Below are positions 1-11,158 of a DNA stretch of 52,275 nucleotides, one piece after another. Location: assembly GCA_002238665.1 (NCBI GenBank), contig MPMU01000005.1, forward strand, positions 1 through 52,275. The letters run 5' to 3'. This stretch comes from Gammaproteobacteria bacterium bin55 (lineage in GTDB: Bacteria > Pseudomonadota > Gammaproteobacteria > Pseudomonadales > Azotimanducaceae). Made by a program: the position numbers and the translations under genes. How positions within the stretch are numbered: the stretch's first letter is position 1; each line of letters opens with the position of its first letter. The notes beneath the pieces are model-generated. The model saw only the letters and a list, made by a program, of their open reading frames with translations, had not been told where the DNA came from and ran no database searches.

Positions 1-384
1 GGTAAAGACTGAAGTTCTCACTTGCGTACGTCATCTCACAAACTACTGTGCAGAATCCTAAAACCATGAAAAAAAAGGATGAACCAATGCGAGTATGTGA
101 TGTTTGTGCCTTATAACTTATGCGTTTACGAGTCATTGATGTTCTAAGGGGTGAATTGAACCTGAATGTGTCTGTTGTCTTCCGAATTTACTTCGTTTAC
201 TGCTTGATAACCGTGATTGCTGTCTGTAAATACTTTAGCAACGTCGTGGAGCTTGGCGAAGCCAACTATTTGGTGGAGTTACATGAATCTGCAGGAAACT
301 TTGTTGCAGGATCTCGGTTCGATGTTGTCCTGCTCAGCGACAAAACCAACCACATCCGGCCAGTCTAAGTGTTTCTAGACTGAC

Positions 385-1020
385 TTAATCTAGGAGGACT
401 GTTTTAATCGACTCGAAAATTGCGTCCACAGAACCCGTACCCTCTATTACCGCATAGCTACATGGATAGTCCCCGTAGTATCGAATCAACGGTTCCGTCT
501 GATTCTTATAGACGCTGATTCGCTCATAGACAGTAGCTTCTTGGTCATCCGGACGTTGAATCAACGGTTCACCAGTATCATCGTCTTTGTCCGGTTCTTT
601 AGGTGGATTGAAAGAAACGTGGTAGACCCTCCCGCTGGCTTCGTGCACTCGACGCCCCGAAATTCGTTGTACTACCTCTTCGTCTGCTACCTCTAGCTCG
701 ATGACAAAATCAATTTTCAGACCTAGTTCTTTCAGTCCTTCAGCTTGCGCGATGGTGCGCGGAAAACCGTCAAATAGCACCCCATTCTCGCAGTCCGGCT
801 GTTTTATTCGTTCTGCCACGATACCCAGTATGACATCGTCAGACACTAGTTCTCCAGCAGCCATCACCGATTGTGCCTTCAGACCTAATTCCGTACCTTC
901 TGCGATTGCGTTTCGAAGCATATCGCCGGTTGAAACTTGAGGAATCTCAAATCTCTCAGAAATTAGTTTGGCTTGTGTACCTTTACCTGAGCCTGGCGGA
1001 CCCAAAAGTATGACGTTCAA
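385..1020 (-). CDS. adk: Adenylate kinase
   Basis: [21 protein letters not shown]-loop, [18 protein letters not shown] region. Confidence 0.97.
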   Translation of the reverse strand: MNVILLGPPGSGKGTQAKLISERFEIPQVSTGDMLRNAIAEGTELGLKAQSVMAAGELVSDDVILGIVAERIKQPDCENGVLFDGFPRTIAQAEGLKELGLKIDFVIELEVADEEVVQRISGRRVHEASGRVYHVSFNPPKEPDKDDDTGEPLIQRPDDQEATVYERISVYKNQTEPLIRYYGDYPCSYAVIEGTGSVDAIFESIKTVLLD

Positions 1021-2942
1021 TTGCTAGTTCCTTCGCTTTGATCAAGAAGATCTTGTATGCGTCCTCGCATTATTTCCTCAATGTCGTCCAGGTGGGAGAG
1101 ATTGTCCACCACCATTGCCAGATCTTCATGTGATTGGATGCTCAACTCAAATTCCATTCTTGCTTTCTTACTTTTGGAATCTGTACCTGCTGAGATATTC
1201 ACGATATTGAGACCTAGCTGAGAAAGGATTTCACTTACGTCGAGCAACAAATTCGAACGGTCGCGGCCAATCACACTAATCCATTGGTTGCCAACAGGAA
1301 CTTTGTACTCCCGCATCGCTCGAATCGCAATTTCTCTAACAAGCACATTACCAAGTCCTACGTCAACGAACAGATCGTCGATATCGGAATACCCATTTTG
1401 CTCGATCAATTTGTTCGGATCGAACTCCAGCTGAAGCTTCTTGAACTCAGAAATCAGCCAATCGCGGCCAGCTTCGCGGTTCTGCTCCTTGGCATGGTCC
1501 CTAAACCAGGTTTCGATCTTCTCGCGAGCTCTTGAAGTTTGAACGTAGCCTCTGTTCCGTTGTAACCAAATACGCTGAGGTGCACCGCCTGTTTTAGTGA
1601 CAATCTCGACTCTCTGTCCAGTACGGAGTTCTCGATTTAGAGGACTCCGTTTGCCATCGACCAGAGCTCCTACACACGTATGACCAATTTCTGTATGAAT
1701 CCGGTAAGCAAAGTCAATGGGCGTCGAGCCTTCAATCATCTCAACCACATGCCCTTGAGGTGTAGTCAGATATATCTGTCGGTTCTCAGAATTTTCTTCT
1801 GGCGGATTACTCGAGGAGAAATCAAATAATCCTTCTTGCCAATTCAGACCGTCACGCAACCAATCCAATTTGCCTGCACTCAAACTAGCTTTATCCATCC
1901 CTTTATACAACCAGTGAGCACATACACCAAGCTCGGATTGATAGTGCATTTCCTGCGTACGGATCTGTACTTCTAATACTTTCCCGCGTGGTCCAATCAC
2001 GGCAGTATGCAAGGATCTATAACCATTGCTCTTTGGTGAGGCAATATAGTCGTCGAATTCTTCGCTGATGTGTGGCCAGGACGAGTGGACCACACCTAAC
2101 ACCTGATAGCATTCGGACACCGTATCTACGATGACTCGAAGAGCTTGCATATCGTAAATGTGATCAAAATCAACTTGCAGATTCCGCATCTTCCGCCAAA
2201 TACCGAAAATGCTCTTTGCCCGTCCCTCTATGACAGAGGTTATCTGATTTAAGCTCAGTCGCCATTTCAGGTCTTCACGGAGTGTATCAATTTCGATCTC
2301 GCGATCAGATCGACGGGCATTCAACCGATCTCGGACATGCTTGAAGTCTTCCGGCTGCAACGTCCTGAAGGCCATGTCCTCCATCGGCCACTTTAGTTGC
2401 CAAATACCAAGTCGAGTCGCTAACGGCGCATAAAAATTCTGCAATTCCACCGCTATCTTCTTCGCTTCATCGCTGTCTCGATTGCTCGCCTGTAGCGCAA
2501 CCATTCGTTCACATAGTTTGAGTACAACCACTCGGGGATCACTAGCTAAGGAGATCAGCATTTTCCTAACTGCCTCATTCTGAGAAAGCTGTGACCGATG
2601 CTGAAACAGTGAGCTACTGGTCGCTACAGTGTCTGTTGGTGAGAAACGACGTAATAGCTCAATCAGCTCTCTGACTTGATCATGCTGGATTTTGTCAAGT
2701 GGAAGATCTTCTTCAATCACTGGATAGTAGAGCAAACCGGTGATCAGTGAGCCTTCATCAAGGTGTAGCTTCACCAAATGTTCGAAAAAGAACTTAGCTT
2801 TCTGCAGTGAGGATTTGCCCTGTAACTGCCGTGCAGTATCAATAAAAGCTTGTGTAATCTGGTAGTTATGCTCAGAAGCAAACTTGAACAACCAATCCTG
2901 AAAGACTTGATCTGGATTTAGTTCTTGTGAAATGTTCGCCAT
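1017..2942 (-). CDS. relA: RelA-type (p)ppGpp synthetase, 641 aa, short form
   Basis: Degenerate HD region; synthetase motifs [43 protein letters not shown] domain ([21 protein letters not shown]); C-terminal ACT. Confidence 0.93.
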   Translation of the reverse strand: MANISQELNPDQVFQDWLFKFASEHNYQITQAFIDTARQLQGKSSLQKAKFFFEHLVKLHLDEGSLITGLLYYPVIEEDLPLDKIQHDQVRELIELLRRFSPTDTVATSSSLFQHRSQLSQNEAVRKMLISLASDPRVVVLKLCERMVALQASNRDSDEAKKIAVELQNFYAPLATRLGIWQLKWPMEDMAFRTLQPEDFKHVRDRLNARRSDREIEIDTLREDLKWRLSLNQITSVIEGRAKSIFGIWRKMRNLQVDFDHIYDMQALRVIVDTVSECYQVLGVVHSSWPHISEEFDDYIASPKSNGYRSLHTAVIGPRGKVLEVQIRTQEMHYQSELGVCAHWLYKGMDKASLSAGKLDWLRDGLNWQEGLFDFSSSNPPEENSENRQIYLTTPQGHVVEMIEGSTPIDFAYRIHTEIGHTCVGALVDGKRSPLNRELRTGQRVEIVTKTGGAPQRIWLQRNRGYVQTSRAREKIETWFRDHAKEQNREAGRDWLISEFKKLQLEFDPNKLIEQNGYSDIDDLFVDVGLGNVLVREIAIRAMREYKVPVGNQWISVIGRDRSNLLLDVSEILSQLGLNIVNISAGTDSKSKKARMEFELSIQSHEDLAMVVDNLSHLDDIEEIMRGRIQDLLDQSEGTSN

Positions 2943-2949
2943 TTACAAC

Positions 2950-3648
2950 CTAGCTCAAAAACGCATCGCCAAATAAGTCTCCAGCTTTGAGTTTTTCATA
3001 CCCGATGTAGCGAGAGAACGCACTTTGTAAGAGCATTTTAGCCGTTCGTCTCGTCTCCGATTCAGAGTAATCGTTGCGGTGGATGGCCAATAACGTCGAA
3101 CCCTTAATACACGGTTCTTCCAAAGATTGAACTTGAACGAAGCCCTCTGCGTCCTTAAAGCAATAGCTTTCATCTGGATGGATTGGTTCACCATTCCGCT
3201 GCGTATCGAAAACAAACTCCAGTCCTAAACCACGCAACAATTCACGTTCAAAATTTCTCAAGCAAGCATGTGTATCGGTACTTGAATCCGCGAGCTGGTA
3301 CAACAACTGCTGGTAGGCATGGAACACACCTTCCACAATAGCACCTTCAGGTAGGGTTTTCACGAGTAGCTCATGAACATACATTGCCGAGAACAGACGT
3401 TTACCCGTTAGTGTGAACTGCTCAAGGGGTTCACACTGTTGAATGGTTACCAACGAACCAGTACCCCGCCACGAAACTAAGCAACTCGTATGCAGATCGA
3501 TCGCTGATCTGCCTTTCTTTCTTGCGCCGGGATAGACCGCATTGATGAGAGAAAACCGTTCTGTAAGCAAGGTTACCAGAAAGCTCGATTCCCGGTAACG
3601 CCGTTTATGCAAAAGAAACGCAGGAGATCGTTGAGTAATGTTCTTCAT
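2950..3648 (-). CDS. recO: DNA repair protein RecO
   Basis: N-terminal PAFLLHKRRYRESSFLVTLLTERFSLI...YPGARKKGR; position directly downstream of era. Confidence 0.9.
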   Translation of the reverse strand: MKNITQRSPAFLLHKRRYRESSFLVTLLTERFSLINAVYPGARKKGRSAIDLHTSCLVSWRGTGSLVTIQQCEPLEQFTLTGKRLFSAMYVHELLVKTLPEGAIVEGVFHAYQQLLYQLADSSTDTHACLRNFERELLRGLGLEFVFDTQRNGEPIHPDESYCFKDAEGFVQVQSLEEPCIKGSTLLAIHRNDYSESETRRTAKMLLQSAFSRYIGYEKLKAGDLFGDAFLS

Positions 3649-4544
3649 TGATATCCAAGAGCTACGATCGAGTTGTGGTCACTTGTCCAATTCTGCTTCG
3701 TACGAACCCTCAAGTACAAATTCACTTTACGACCTACAAGTTCCGTAATACCTTGTCGAGCTTCAGTCCCTATTGACTTCAATCGCTGACCTCGACGACC
3801 GACCACAATACCTTTCTGAGACTCCTTTTCTACGAAAATCGTCGCGTGAATACTGATGCTTGCATCTTGTTCGTCGTACTTATCTATGACTACTGCACTT
3901 TGATAGGGAAGTTCCTCACCTAATTGTCGGAACAACTGCTCTCGCACAATCTCCCCAACAAGAAAACGACTTGAACGATCCGTCAGATCATCTTCCTCAT
4001 AGATGTGTTTGCCTTCCGGGAGTAACTTTTTCAATTCAGCTTTCAATGCCCCTAATCCATCTTTCTGGATTGCACTGGTCGGGATGAAAGCATCGAAAGT
4101 GTGGAGCTCGGAAATTTCCTTAATGCGAGTGAGGATTAGCTCCTTTTTCTCTAATTGATCAATTTTGTTAAGCACGCAAATGACTGGGATTTCCTGCTGC
4201 TTGATTTGTTCAAGCACATAACTATCCATCTGTGTCCAGCCTTTCACATCCACTACCAGGATTGCAACGTCCACCTCTGCCAATACACCAATAGATTGTT
4301 TCTTGATATAGCTCCCAAGTGCTTGGCTTCCCTCTCGAAACTCTCGTTTTAAGCCTGGTGTATCGATAAAAATCATCTGTGCAGGGCGGTCATTCAAGAC
4401 ACCGAGAATCTGATGCTGAGTCGTCTGCGGACGACGGGAAGTAATACTCAGTTTTGTACCGAGGAGATGATTCAGTAACGTGGATTTCCCGACGTTGGGT
4501 CTTCCAACGATTGCAATGTATCCGGTCCTAGTTGCTAAGGACAC
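3645..4544 (-). CDS. era: GTPase Era
   Basis: GRPNVGKSTLLNHLLGTKLSITSRRPQTTQ, DTPGL, NKID, KH domain (GIVVGRRGQRLKSIG). Confidence 0.97.
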   Translation of the reverse strand: MSLATRTGYIAIVGRPNVGKSTLLNHLLGTKLSITSRRPQTTQHQILGVLNDRPAQMIFIDTPGLKREFREGSQALGSYIKKQSIGVLAEVDVAILVVDVKGWTQMDSYVLEQIKQQEIPVICVLNKIDQLEKKELILTRIKEISELHTFDAFIPTSAIQKDGLGALKAELKKLLPEGKHIYEEDDLTDRSSRFLVGEIVREQLFRQLGEELPYQSAVVIDKYDEQDASISIHATIFVEKESQKGIVVGRRGQRLKSIGTEARQGITELVGRKVNLYLRVRTKQNWTSDHNSIVALGYQ

Positions 4545-5385
4545 CGTTCTTCCGCAACTCTTTCAGCATTAACTCGGCACACTTTTTCTCAGCTTCTCTA
4601 ATCTGTGTACCCGTTGCTCGCGTGTGAACATCTTTGAGAAGTGGCACTCTGCACTCGACCGTCCAGTTTCCGATATGTGGTACTTTAGGTTTAGAGACGA
4701 CCTTGTATCTCGGAGTCTCCTTACTTTGTTTTTGAACGATTTCCTGCAATTCAACCTTGGGATGTTTTGGCTGCCGCTTCGGTTTCGCAACCTTCGCTGT
4801 TTTTGGTTTGGCAGTCTTACCTTTTGAAGCTTTTGCTACCGACTTAGATCGCTTTCTCTCCTCGTTCACGGGCACGATAAGACCCAGCTCAAGAATGACA
4901 CGATATGCTGCTTCGTACTGCCCGTCTACAAAAACGGCACCGATGATGGCCTCAATGACATCCGCGTGAATCTTCTCCTGTTTGTCGAATCCTTGAGGAA
5001 AAGCTCTACGTTGGTAGATCATGTGATCAATTAGCTGGTTGTCTTTCGCAATTTTTGCGAGATTCATGTTGCTAACTTGACCATTTTTTAGGTGGGTTAG
5101 ACCTCCCTCATGCTCTTCCGGGTAGTGTCGGTAAACGTTGTCAGCGACTGCAAGGCCAAGAACTGAATCACCAAGGAACTCTAGCCGTTCATAATCAGAT
5201 TGACCAGTACTTGGGTGAGTCAGTGCCGCTTGTAAGTAGTGGATTTCATTAAACCTGTAGCCGATTCGAGACTCCACGGCGCGTAGTTTTTTTTGGGTGT
5301 CCCGATCAATCGTCCGTAGATGATTTAAGCGAGCACTGGACTGAACAACTCTGACGATTTGCTGAATCCTGCTCCCTAATCTCAT
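4528..5385 (-). CDS. rnc: Ribonuclease III with N-terminal extension and long basic interdomain linker
   Basis: [34 protein letters not shown]-terminal dsRBD; ATGA overlap with lepA. Confidence 0.93.
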   Translation of the reverse strand: MRLGSRIQQIVRVVQSSARLNHLRTIDRDTQKKLRAVESRIGYRFNEIHYLQAALTHPSTGQSDYERLEFLGDSVLGLAVADNVYRHYPEEHEGGLTHLKNGQVSNMNLAKIAKDNQLIDHMIYQRRAFPQGFDKQEKIHADVIEAIIGAVFVDGQYEAAYRVILELGLIVPVNEERKRSKSVAKASKGKTAKPKTAKVAKPKRQPKHPKVELQEIVQKQSKETPRYKVVSKPKVPHIGNWTVECRVPLLKDVHTRATGTQIREAEKKCAELMLKELRKNGVLSN

Positions 5386-7184
5386 TTTTCTAATCTCAGA
5401 GCGGCTAGAAACGCTGACTGAGGGATTTCTACGTTCCCGATTTTTTTCATTCGCTTCTTACCTTCCTTTTGTTTTTCCAGAAGCTTCTTCTTTCGAGACA
5501 CATCGCCACCATAACACTTGGCAGTGACGTTTTTACGGAATGCCTTGACGTTTGTCCGAGCAATGACATGCCTGCCAATCACTGCTTGTATGGCTACATC
5601 GTACATCTGTCGAGGAATCAATTCCTTCATTTTTACAGTGAGCTGATGACCTTTCGACCGCGCTCGTTCTTCGTGCACAATCATGGCTAGGGTGTCGACA
5701 GGTGAACCGTTAATCAAAATATCGATTCGCACCAACGGCGCTGCCTGGAAGTAACTGAAACCATAATCCAGTGACGCATAACCTCGACTCACCGATTTGA
5801 GTTTATCGAAGAAATCAAGTACCACCTCTGACATTGGGATTTTGTAGGTCAAAGATACTTGTGAACCTGAGTAGAGGATGGACTGCTGCTCTCCCCGACG
5901 TTCGGCGCATAGTTCCAAGACTGATCCCAAGTGGTCAGACGGTACCAGAATGTTAACCAATGCGATGGGTTCGTGGATTTCTGCAATCGTGGACATATCT
6001 CCCAGCTTAGAAGGGTTACTTACAGTACTTACGGTCCCATCCTTGTAATGCACCGCATAGACTACTGAAGGTGGCGATGTGACTAAATCGAGATCATATT
6101 CCCGCTCAAGACGCTCCTGAATGATCTCCATATGGAGCATTCCCAGGAATCCACAACGAAAACCAAATCCCAAGGCATCTGAAGTCTCGGCTTCGTACTG
6201 CAACGAAGCATCATTCAAACAGAGTTTCTCCAGGGCTGTTCTTAGTGCTCTGAAGTCATTGGAATTACTAGGAAATAGACCAGCAAACACTTGTGGCTTG
6301 GCTTTTTCAAAACCAGGTAGCGCTTCTACTTCACTCTTTGCGTGTTTCAGGGTATCACCTACAGGTGCACCACTGAGATCTTTGATTCCAGCGACTACAT
6401 ACCCTACTTCACCTACCGATAGTTTTTCCATAGGTTTTCGGTGGGGCGTGAAGATGCCCACATCATCAACGACATGGGAGCGACCGATGGATGCGGAAAC
6501 GATTCTTTCACCTGGTTTAATTTCCCCGGCGAAAACTCGTACCAGTGAAACAATGCCCAAATAGTTGTCGAACCAGGAATCAATAATCAGTGCTTGAAGT
6601 TCGTCTTCTTCCGTGACTTTCGGTGGCGGGATGTAATGTACCACTTGCTCTAGAAGAGCGTCAATTCCCTGACCTGTTTTTGCGCTGATCATGGCGACGT
6701 CGTTGGTATCTAACCCTATGATTTCCTTAATGTCCTCCGACACCTTATCCGGGTCTGCCTGTGGTAGGTCAATCTTGTTTAGGACCGGAATAACCTCCAC
6801 ACCCAATTCGATTGCCTTGTAGCTTGTCGCTACGGATTGCGCTTCTACACCTTGTGCTGCATCAACTACCAGGAGTGCACCGTCGCAGGCGACCAATGAA
6901 CGTGACACCTCATAACTGAAATCGACATGTCCAGGCGTGTCGATCAGATTCAACTGATAGGTTATACCATCTTCCGCCTCGTACTGTAACGCGACACTTT
7001 GGGACTTAATCGTGATTCCCCGTTCACGCTCAAGATCCATGTTATCCAAGACTTGATCCGACATCTCTCGTTGCGTAAGTCCACCGCAACGCTCAATCAG
7101 TCGATCAGCAAGCGTTGACTTGCCGTGGTCGATATGCGCAATGATCGAAAAATTGCGGATATTTTCGGGTGAAATTGGATTCAA
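5382..7184 (-). CDS. lepA: Elongation factor 4 (LepA)
   Basis: [40 protein letters not shown]-terminal [31 protein letters not shown]. Confidence 0.98.
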   Translation of the reverse strand: MNPISPENIRNFSIIAHIDHGKSTLADRLIERCGGLTQREMSDQVLDNMDLERERGITIKSQSVALQYEAEDGITYQLNLIDTPGHVDFSYEVSRSLVACDGALLVVDAAQGVEAQSVATSYKAIELGVEVIPVLNKIDLPQADPDKVSEDIKEIIGLDTNDVAMISAKTGQGIDALLEQVVHYIPPPKVTEEDELQALIIDSWFDNYLGIVSLVRVFAGEIKPGERIVSASIGRSHVVDDVGIFTPHRKPMEKLSVGEVGYVVAGIKDLSGAPVGDTLKHAKSEVEALPGFEKAKPQVFAGLFPSNSNDFRALRTALEKLCLNDASLQYEAETSDALGFGFRCGFLGMLHMEIIQERLEREYDLDLVTSPPSVVYAVHYKDGTVSTVSNPSKLGDMSTIAEIHEPIALVNILVPSDHLGSVLELCAERRGEQQSILYSGSQVSLTYKIPMSEVVLDFFDKLKSVSRGYASLDYGFSYFQAAPLVRIDILINGSPVDTLAMIVHEERARSKGHQLTVKMKELIPRQMYDVAIQAVIGRHVIARTNVKAFRKNVTAKCYGGDVSRKKKLLEKQKEGKKRMKKIGNVEIPQSAFLAALRLEK

Positions 7185-7211
7185 GGTGGTGTATGCGTCT
7201 TCCCGATGCTA

Positions 7212-8693
7212 CTAAGCCAGGTATCTAGTATGGAGATGATTTAGAAAGTAATCAACAGAGAGCGGTGAGCCAGTGACCTGTTGTATTAGATCCATGCTAG
7301 ACATCAAGCGCCCTTTTTGGTGGATATTGTGCTTTAACCAATGAACGACGCCTTCGCAATTACCTCGACGAATGTCTTCCGTTGGATCCCCTATATCTCG
7401 AACCAGTGCTGAATAAAACTGCGCGGCTGTGAGTGCGCCAAGAGTATACGAGGGGAAATAACCAATGATGCCACTGAACCAATGGGTGTCCTGCATGACA
7501 CCGTTTCGATAGTTACCGGCAGTCGACAATCCCAGCAACTCCGTCATTTCGTCGTTCCATGCACCTGGGAGGTCCGCGACGCGGAGTTCGCCTGATAGTA
7601 CCTTCTGTTCAAGCTTGTAACGCAACAATACATGAAGAGGATAGGTACACTCATCGGCATCCACACGGATGTAACTCTTCTTCACCTCTCTCACGTTATT
7701 TCGGAAGTTCTCAAAAGACCATTCCTGTGACTCCCTGTTTACATTGAAGTGGTTGCAGGCTATGGGGTGGAAAAATTGAAGAAACGCGTCGCTCCGACAT
7801 ATCTGCATTTCGATGAATAGCGACTGACTCTCATGCATCATCATTCCACACGCTGAACCCGCCGGCTCATATCTATGATCAATGGGAAGTCCCTGGGTGT
7901 ACAGAGCATGACCAGTCTCGTGAAAGGCTGCGTATACGGATTGAAGAAAGCTGTCTGACTCGAACCTTGTCGTCACACGTGAGTCGTTTACCGATCCACT
8001 CGAGAAAGGGTGGAAACTCGTGTCCATCCGAGCTCGTCCATAGTCAAGTCCCAATCTCTCCGAGAACGTTCTACTCAAGGACATCTGCTTGTCTTCACTG
8101 AAGTCACCCGTTAACGGCACCACCGGTGATTGTTGGACAAGGACATTTTCGATGATGTCTGGTAGTTCTCTCCGTAATCGATCGAACACAGGATCGATGA
8201 TCGCTTGTGTTAAGCCGCGTTCCCATGAATTAGCAAGCGCGTCGTAAGGCGTTATAGAAAGTGCATCACCAAGGCATTTGGCCTTTTGCCGGAAGAGATT
8301 GAATACCTCTTCAAGTGATTCAACGTTACTCTCCCAATCATTTTTCGCACGATTCACGCGCCATTCCTGGTCGCACCGAACAATAGCTCGCTCGATCGCC
8401 ATAAGCAAATCTGCTGGGACCGCAAATGCCTCTTGCCGTTGCAAACGAAGTTCTCGGATATTCGCTTTTGCCCACTCATCTAATTCGGCCGCATCACAAC
8501 CTTCTAAATACTCACCCAGCTGATCAGAGGTGATAAGCTCATGTGTCATTGCCTGAAGTGTGCCTGCAGCTTCCGCTCGATCCGTTGCACCTTTAGGCGG
8601 CATCATGACGAGATTATCCCAGTCGAGAATTCCCAAGGCATGATCAAGCGCAAATAAGCGTTGTTGTACCTCAACTACTTTGGTGTAACTCAC
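7212..8693 (-). CDS. M32 family (Taq) metallocarboxypeptidase
   Basis: HETGHALYTQGLP metal motif, ESQSLFIEMQICRS, IRVDADECTYPLHVLLRYKLE. Confidence 0.92.
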   Translation of the reverse strand: MSYTKVVEVQQRLFALDHALGILDWDNLVMMPPKGATDRAEAAGTLQAMTHELITSDQLGEYLEGCDAAELDEWAKANIRELRLQRQEAFAVPADLLMAIERAIVRCDQEWRVNRAKNDWESNVESLEEVFNLFRQKAKCLGDALSITPYDALANSWERGLTQAIIDPVFDRLRRELPDIIENVLVQQSPVVPLTGDFSEDKQMSLSRTFSERLGLDYGRARMDTSFHPFSSGSVNDSRVTTRFESDSFLQSVYAAFHETGHALYTQGLPIDHRYEPAGSACGMMMHESQSLFIEMQICRSDAFLQFFHPIACNHFNVNRESQEWSFENFRNNVREVKKSYIRVDADECTYPLHVLLRYKLEQKVLSGELRVADLPGAWNDEMTELLGLSTAGNYRNGVMQDTHWFSGIIGYFPSYTLGALTAAQFYSALVRDIGDPTEDIRRGNCEGVVHWLKHNIHQKGRLMSSMDLIQQVTGSPLSVDYFLNHLHTRYLA

Positions 8694-8832
8694 TTGTCTA
8701 AAGTCCTTCTCTTCTTAGGTGCGAGGTGTCATCCAAACATCTTGGAGGACTCCTAAACCGAAACTAAATTCGCGAATCAAGCTTACTAAGACGCTCTGTG
8801 CAAAACCTGCCATTGCACGACAAGAGCCCTAG

Positions 8833-9210
8833 CTATAGTAGACGTATGACCCTCGGGTGAAGGTATTTCTGGACTGCCCTCAATCGCATAAACCACACCA
8901 CAAGAAGCAAGGTCAGGATGAGAGACGTTAGGATCAGCCAAAGCTCGTTTGTCAACAACAGCAGTGTGACTAAAACTACCAACGGAACTCCGAAAACGAC
9001 GCTGGTGAGGAGCAAGAATCCTACAGAAGAGTGTTCGATCAGAACTTTCGTTCCAATGTCATATTTCTCGGAAATTCGGAGATGCGTATTCGCTGACGCA
9101 AAACGCGCACATTGATTTGCACACTGTGTACATCTTTCAACACTCAGTTGAAGTGTTGAGCTTGTTTCGTCAGAAGCTACAACCGTACCACAACACTCGA
9201 GACTTTGCAA
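8833..9210 (-). CDS. rseC: RseC/MucC-like sigma-E regulatory membrane protein
   Basis: N-terminal Cys cluster CTQCANQCARF, two hydrophobic segments, position after rseB. Confidence 0.75.
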   Translation of the reverse strand: MQSLECCGTVVASDETSSTLQLSVERCTQCANQCARFASANTHLRISEKYDIGTKVLIEHSSVGFLLLTSVVFGVPLVVLVTLLLLTNELWLILTSLILTLLLVVWFMRLRAVQKYLHPRVIRLL

Positions 9211-9222
9211 GGTTATTGTGGA

Positions 9223-10308
9223 TTAATCGAGGTAACGGACTCCCTCGGTAATCTTGATAGCGGTTTGTTCAGGAATATCACCTACCGTAGTCACAAGATA
9301 ACGAAATCCATGCTTGGTATCGATCGTTCGACTGACTGCCAATGTCGATCCTTGTTCCACTACATTGACATCTTGTGGATCGAGAAAATAAGGCTGTATG
9401 AAGACACTGAACGTCGTCAGACCGTCGCTATGAAACATCATGAGCGCAGCGAAACCTGTATGTGTCTGTGTGCCTGTTGTGCTAGTTAGCTCAAATCCTT
9501 CGGGGGCATATTCGAGTAACCAGCAATTATTTTGTGTTCTCAGACAAGGATCACGAGGAACTGTTTTTGCTCTTCTATTGGCCTTGGCAGGCTTAATTTC
9601 AAGCATGTCCACGGACTCTACTGTGACGGCGAAATCAAGTGGTGGATTTCCCGATGGATATCGTTCATCGTAGAGTGCTTCAAGTTCAGGATCTACGGAA
9701 CCTAATTGGACATTGGTAAAGCTCATGCTCTCCAGAACCTGATGAGGTGGTTCTGGCTCAATGATCTGGACTCGGAGCGGAATCGCGGTTTCTCTATCTA
9801 GCCACATCCTCATCTGGTTTCGATCGTGGGTATTTGGATCGATCTCAATCACTACGGAATGACGCCCGGCGACGGTTGCTTCACCAACCTTACCAACCTT
9901 GTAGTGTGCCCGCGTGTTTTTCAGCCAATCCTGTAAACCTGGAATGGTGGTAATACCAGATGTAAGTCCATCTGAAACAGGCGAGCGATCATCCTGCATA
10001 TAGGAAAACCGGGCATTTCGGCGTTCTACCTGCATAAATGGACTGTCCGTCCGTCTGATGATCGTCTTGATTTTCCCTTCTGCGTTGTAGTCAAACTTCA
10101 GATTGAGAGTCATGTAGTTTCGACCATTCTGGTAGAACAAATCGCCGGAATAGGGTTGCACATGAATGGCTTTATTCATAGCAAATAACCATTCTTCAGG
10201 AGTGCGTTCACCGGTGCGTTCGCTCTCTTCCTCAAGGGCAAAAGAGACTGTGGTTAACGATAGACCAAACCACAAACAGATATATCTAAACATTCGGCTA
10301 TCCAACAT
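9223..10308 (-). CDS. rseB: RseB/MucB-like periplasmic regulator of sigma E
   Basis: Signal peptide; W-MNKAIHVQPYSGDLFYQNG...; C-terminal MucB/RseB-like domain; gene order rpoE-rseA-rseB. Confidence 0.85.
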   Translation of the reverse strand: MLDSRMFRYICLWFGLSLTTVSFALEEESERTGERTPEEWLFAMNKAIHVQPYSGDLFYQNGRNYMTLNLKFDYNAEGKIKTIIRRTDSPFMQVERRNARFSYMQDDRSPVSDGLTSGITTIPGLQDWLKNTRAHYKVGKVGEATVAGRHSVVIEIDPNTHDRNQMRMWLDRETAIPLRVQIIEPEPPHQVLESMSFTNVQLGSVDPELEALYDERYPSGNPPLDFAVTVESVDMLEIKPAKANRRAKTVPRDPCLRTQNNCWLLEYAPEGFELTSTTGTQTHTGFAALMMFHSDGLTTFSVFIQPYFLDPQDVNVVEQGSTLAVSRTIDTKHGFRYLVTTVGDIPEQTAIKITEGVRYLD

Positions 10309-10314
10309 TTCTAG

Positions 10315-10965
10315 CTATTCTCTTGCAGACGTTCGATGATAGAGCTGCACATCTCTCATAGGTCGTATATTGCCTAAGATTCGAGTGACGTGTAACGCCT
10401 GATATTCCTGATTTCGTCGCTGATGTGCATCCATGGCAGTAGAAACAGCTCGGTACCAATCTCCTGCCATTCTCGGTGATACTGAGACTACCTCTGGGTT
10501 ATTGGCGAACTGGGGATTTACTACGGGCATGTAACTTGGATTGTCTGTGCCACCTGCAAAGCGATCATCAGGAGTGTAGTCAGGGGTATTTATGTAGATT
10601 GCTGTGCCTAAAAAGCCAAATAGCAAAAAGGAAGCTGCTAAAGCTAATGGCGATCGTGGAAGTTTCCACTCAATTTTGTTGGAGGAAGGAGGTTGGGGGG
10701 CATCAGTTTCGAAGGTGGTATCTGAAAGCTCTAGCTCAGATTCATAATGTTGCACCATCGCATCCCAGCTGATTACGGAATAGGAAGGTTGAGGTTGATC
10801 TACCTTTTCACCTAAGAATTCCAGCTGTTCGTATTCTTGCCACCGTTGTCGAACTGACGGGTCTTTAGCCATTGCGTTGAGGATCTTTTTCACCTCATCT
10901 GGACTGGCCTCTCCATCCATTGCTGCCGACAGTGAATCGTTAATGTCTCGAATATCGGACTCCAC
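10315..10965 (-). CDS. rseA: Anti-sigma-E factor RseA/MucA-like
   Basis: N-terminal LSAAMDGEASPDEV...RQRWQEYEQLEFLGE, single TM segment, position after rpoE. Confidence 0.8.
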   Translation of the reverse strand: MESDIRDINDSLSAAMDGEASPDEVKKILNAMAKDPSVRQRWQEYEQLEFLGEKVDQPQPSYSVISWDAMVQHYESELELSDTTFETDAPQPPSSNKIEWKLPRSPLALAASFLLFGFLGTAIYINTPDYTPDDRFAGGTDNPSYMPVVNPQFANNPEVVSVSPRMAGDWYRAVSTAMDAHQRRNQEYQALHVTRILGNIRPMRDVQLYHRTSARE

Positions 10966-11158
10966 GCATTACCTCGTTGTGTTGTTGGACATTAGTAAAG
11001 TCAAGCTCAATTTAGTTTTCACCATTCGTTGCCATAAGCTCACCATCCCTAGCTTTCAATATGGGTTGTTTCTGAAACCATAATGGATAAACTCTGCAAG
11101 AAAATAGTGAATTCCTTCATTTTGACTACTGATTTGCGATTTAGTTCAAAATCGCCTA

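Noticed and set aside
120-368. 82-aa plus-strand ORF at the left edge
   Set aside because: No recognisable family, no good start context, composition not convincing; likely chance ORF downstream of adk.
6121-6564. 147-aa plus-strand ORF inside lepA
   Set aside because: Antisense shadow of a conserved gene; same reasoning applies to 701-940, 16077-16523, 20962-21408, 25794-26147, 28652-28993 and similar ORFs.
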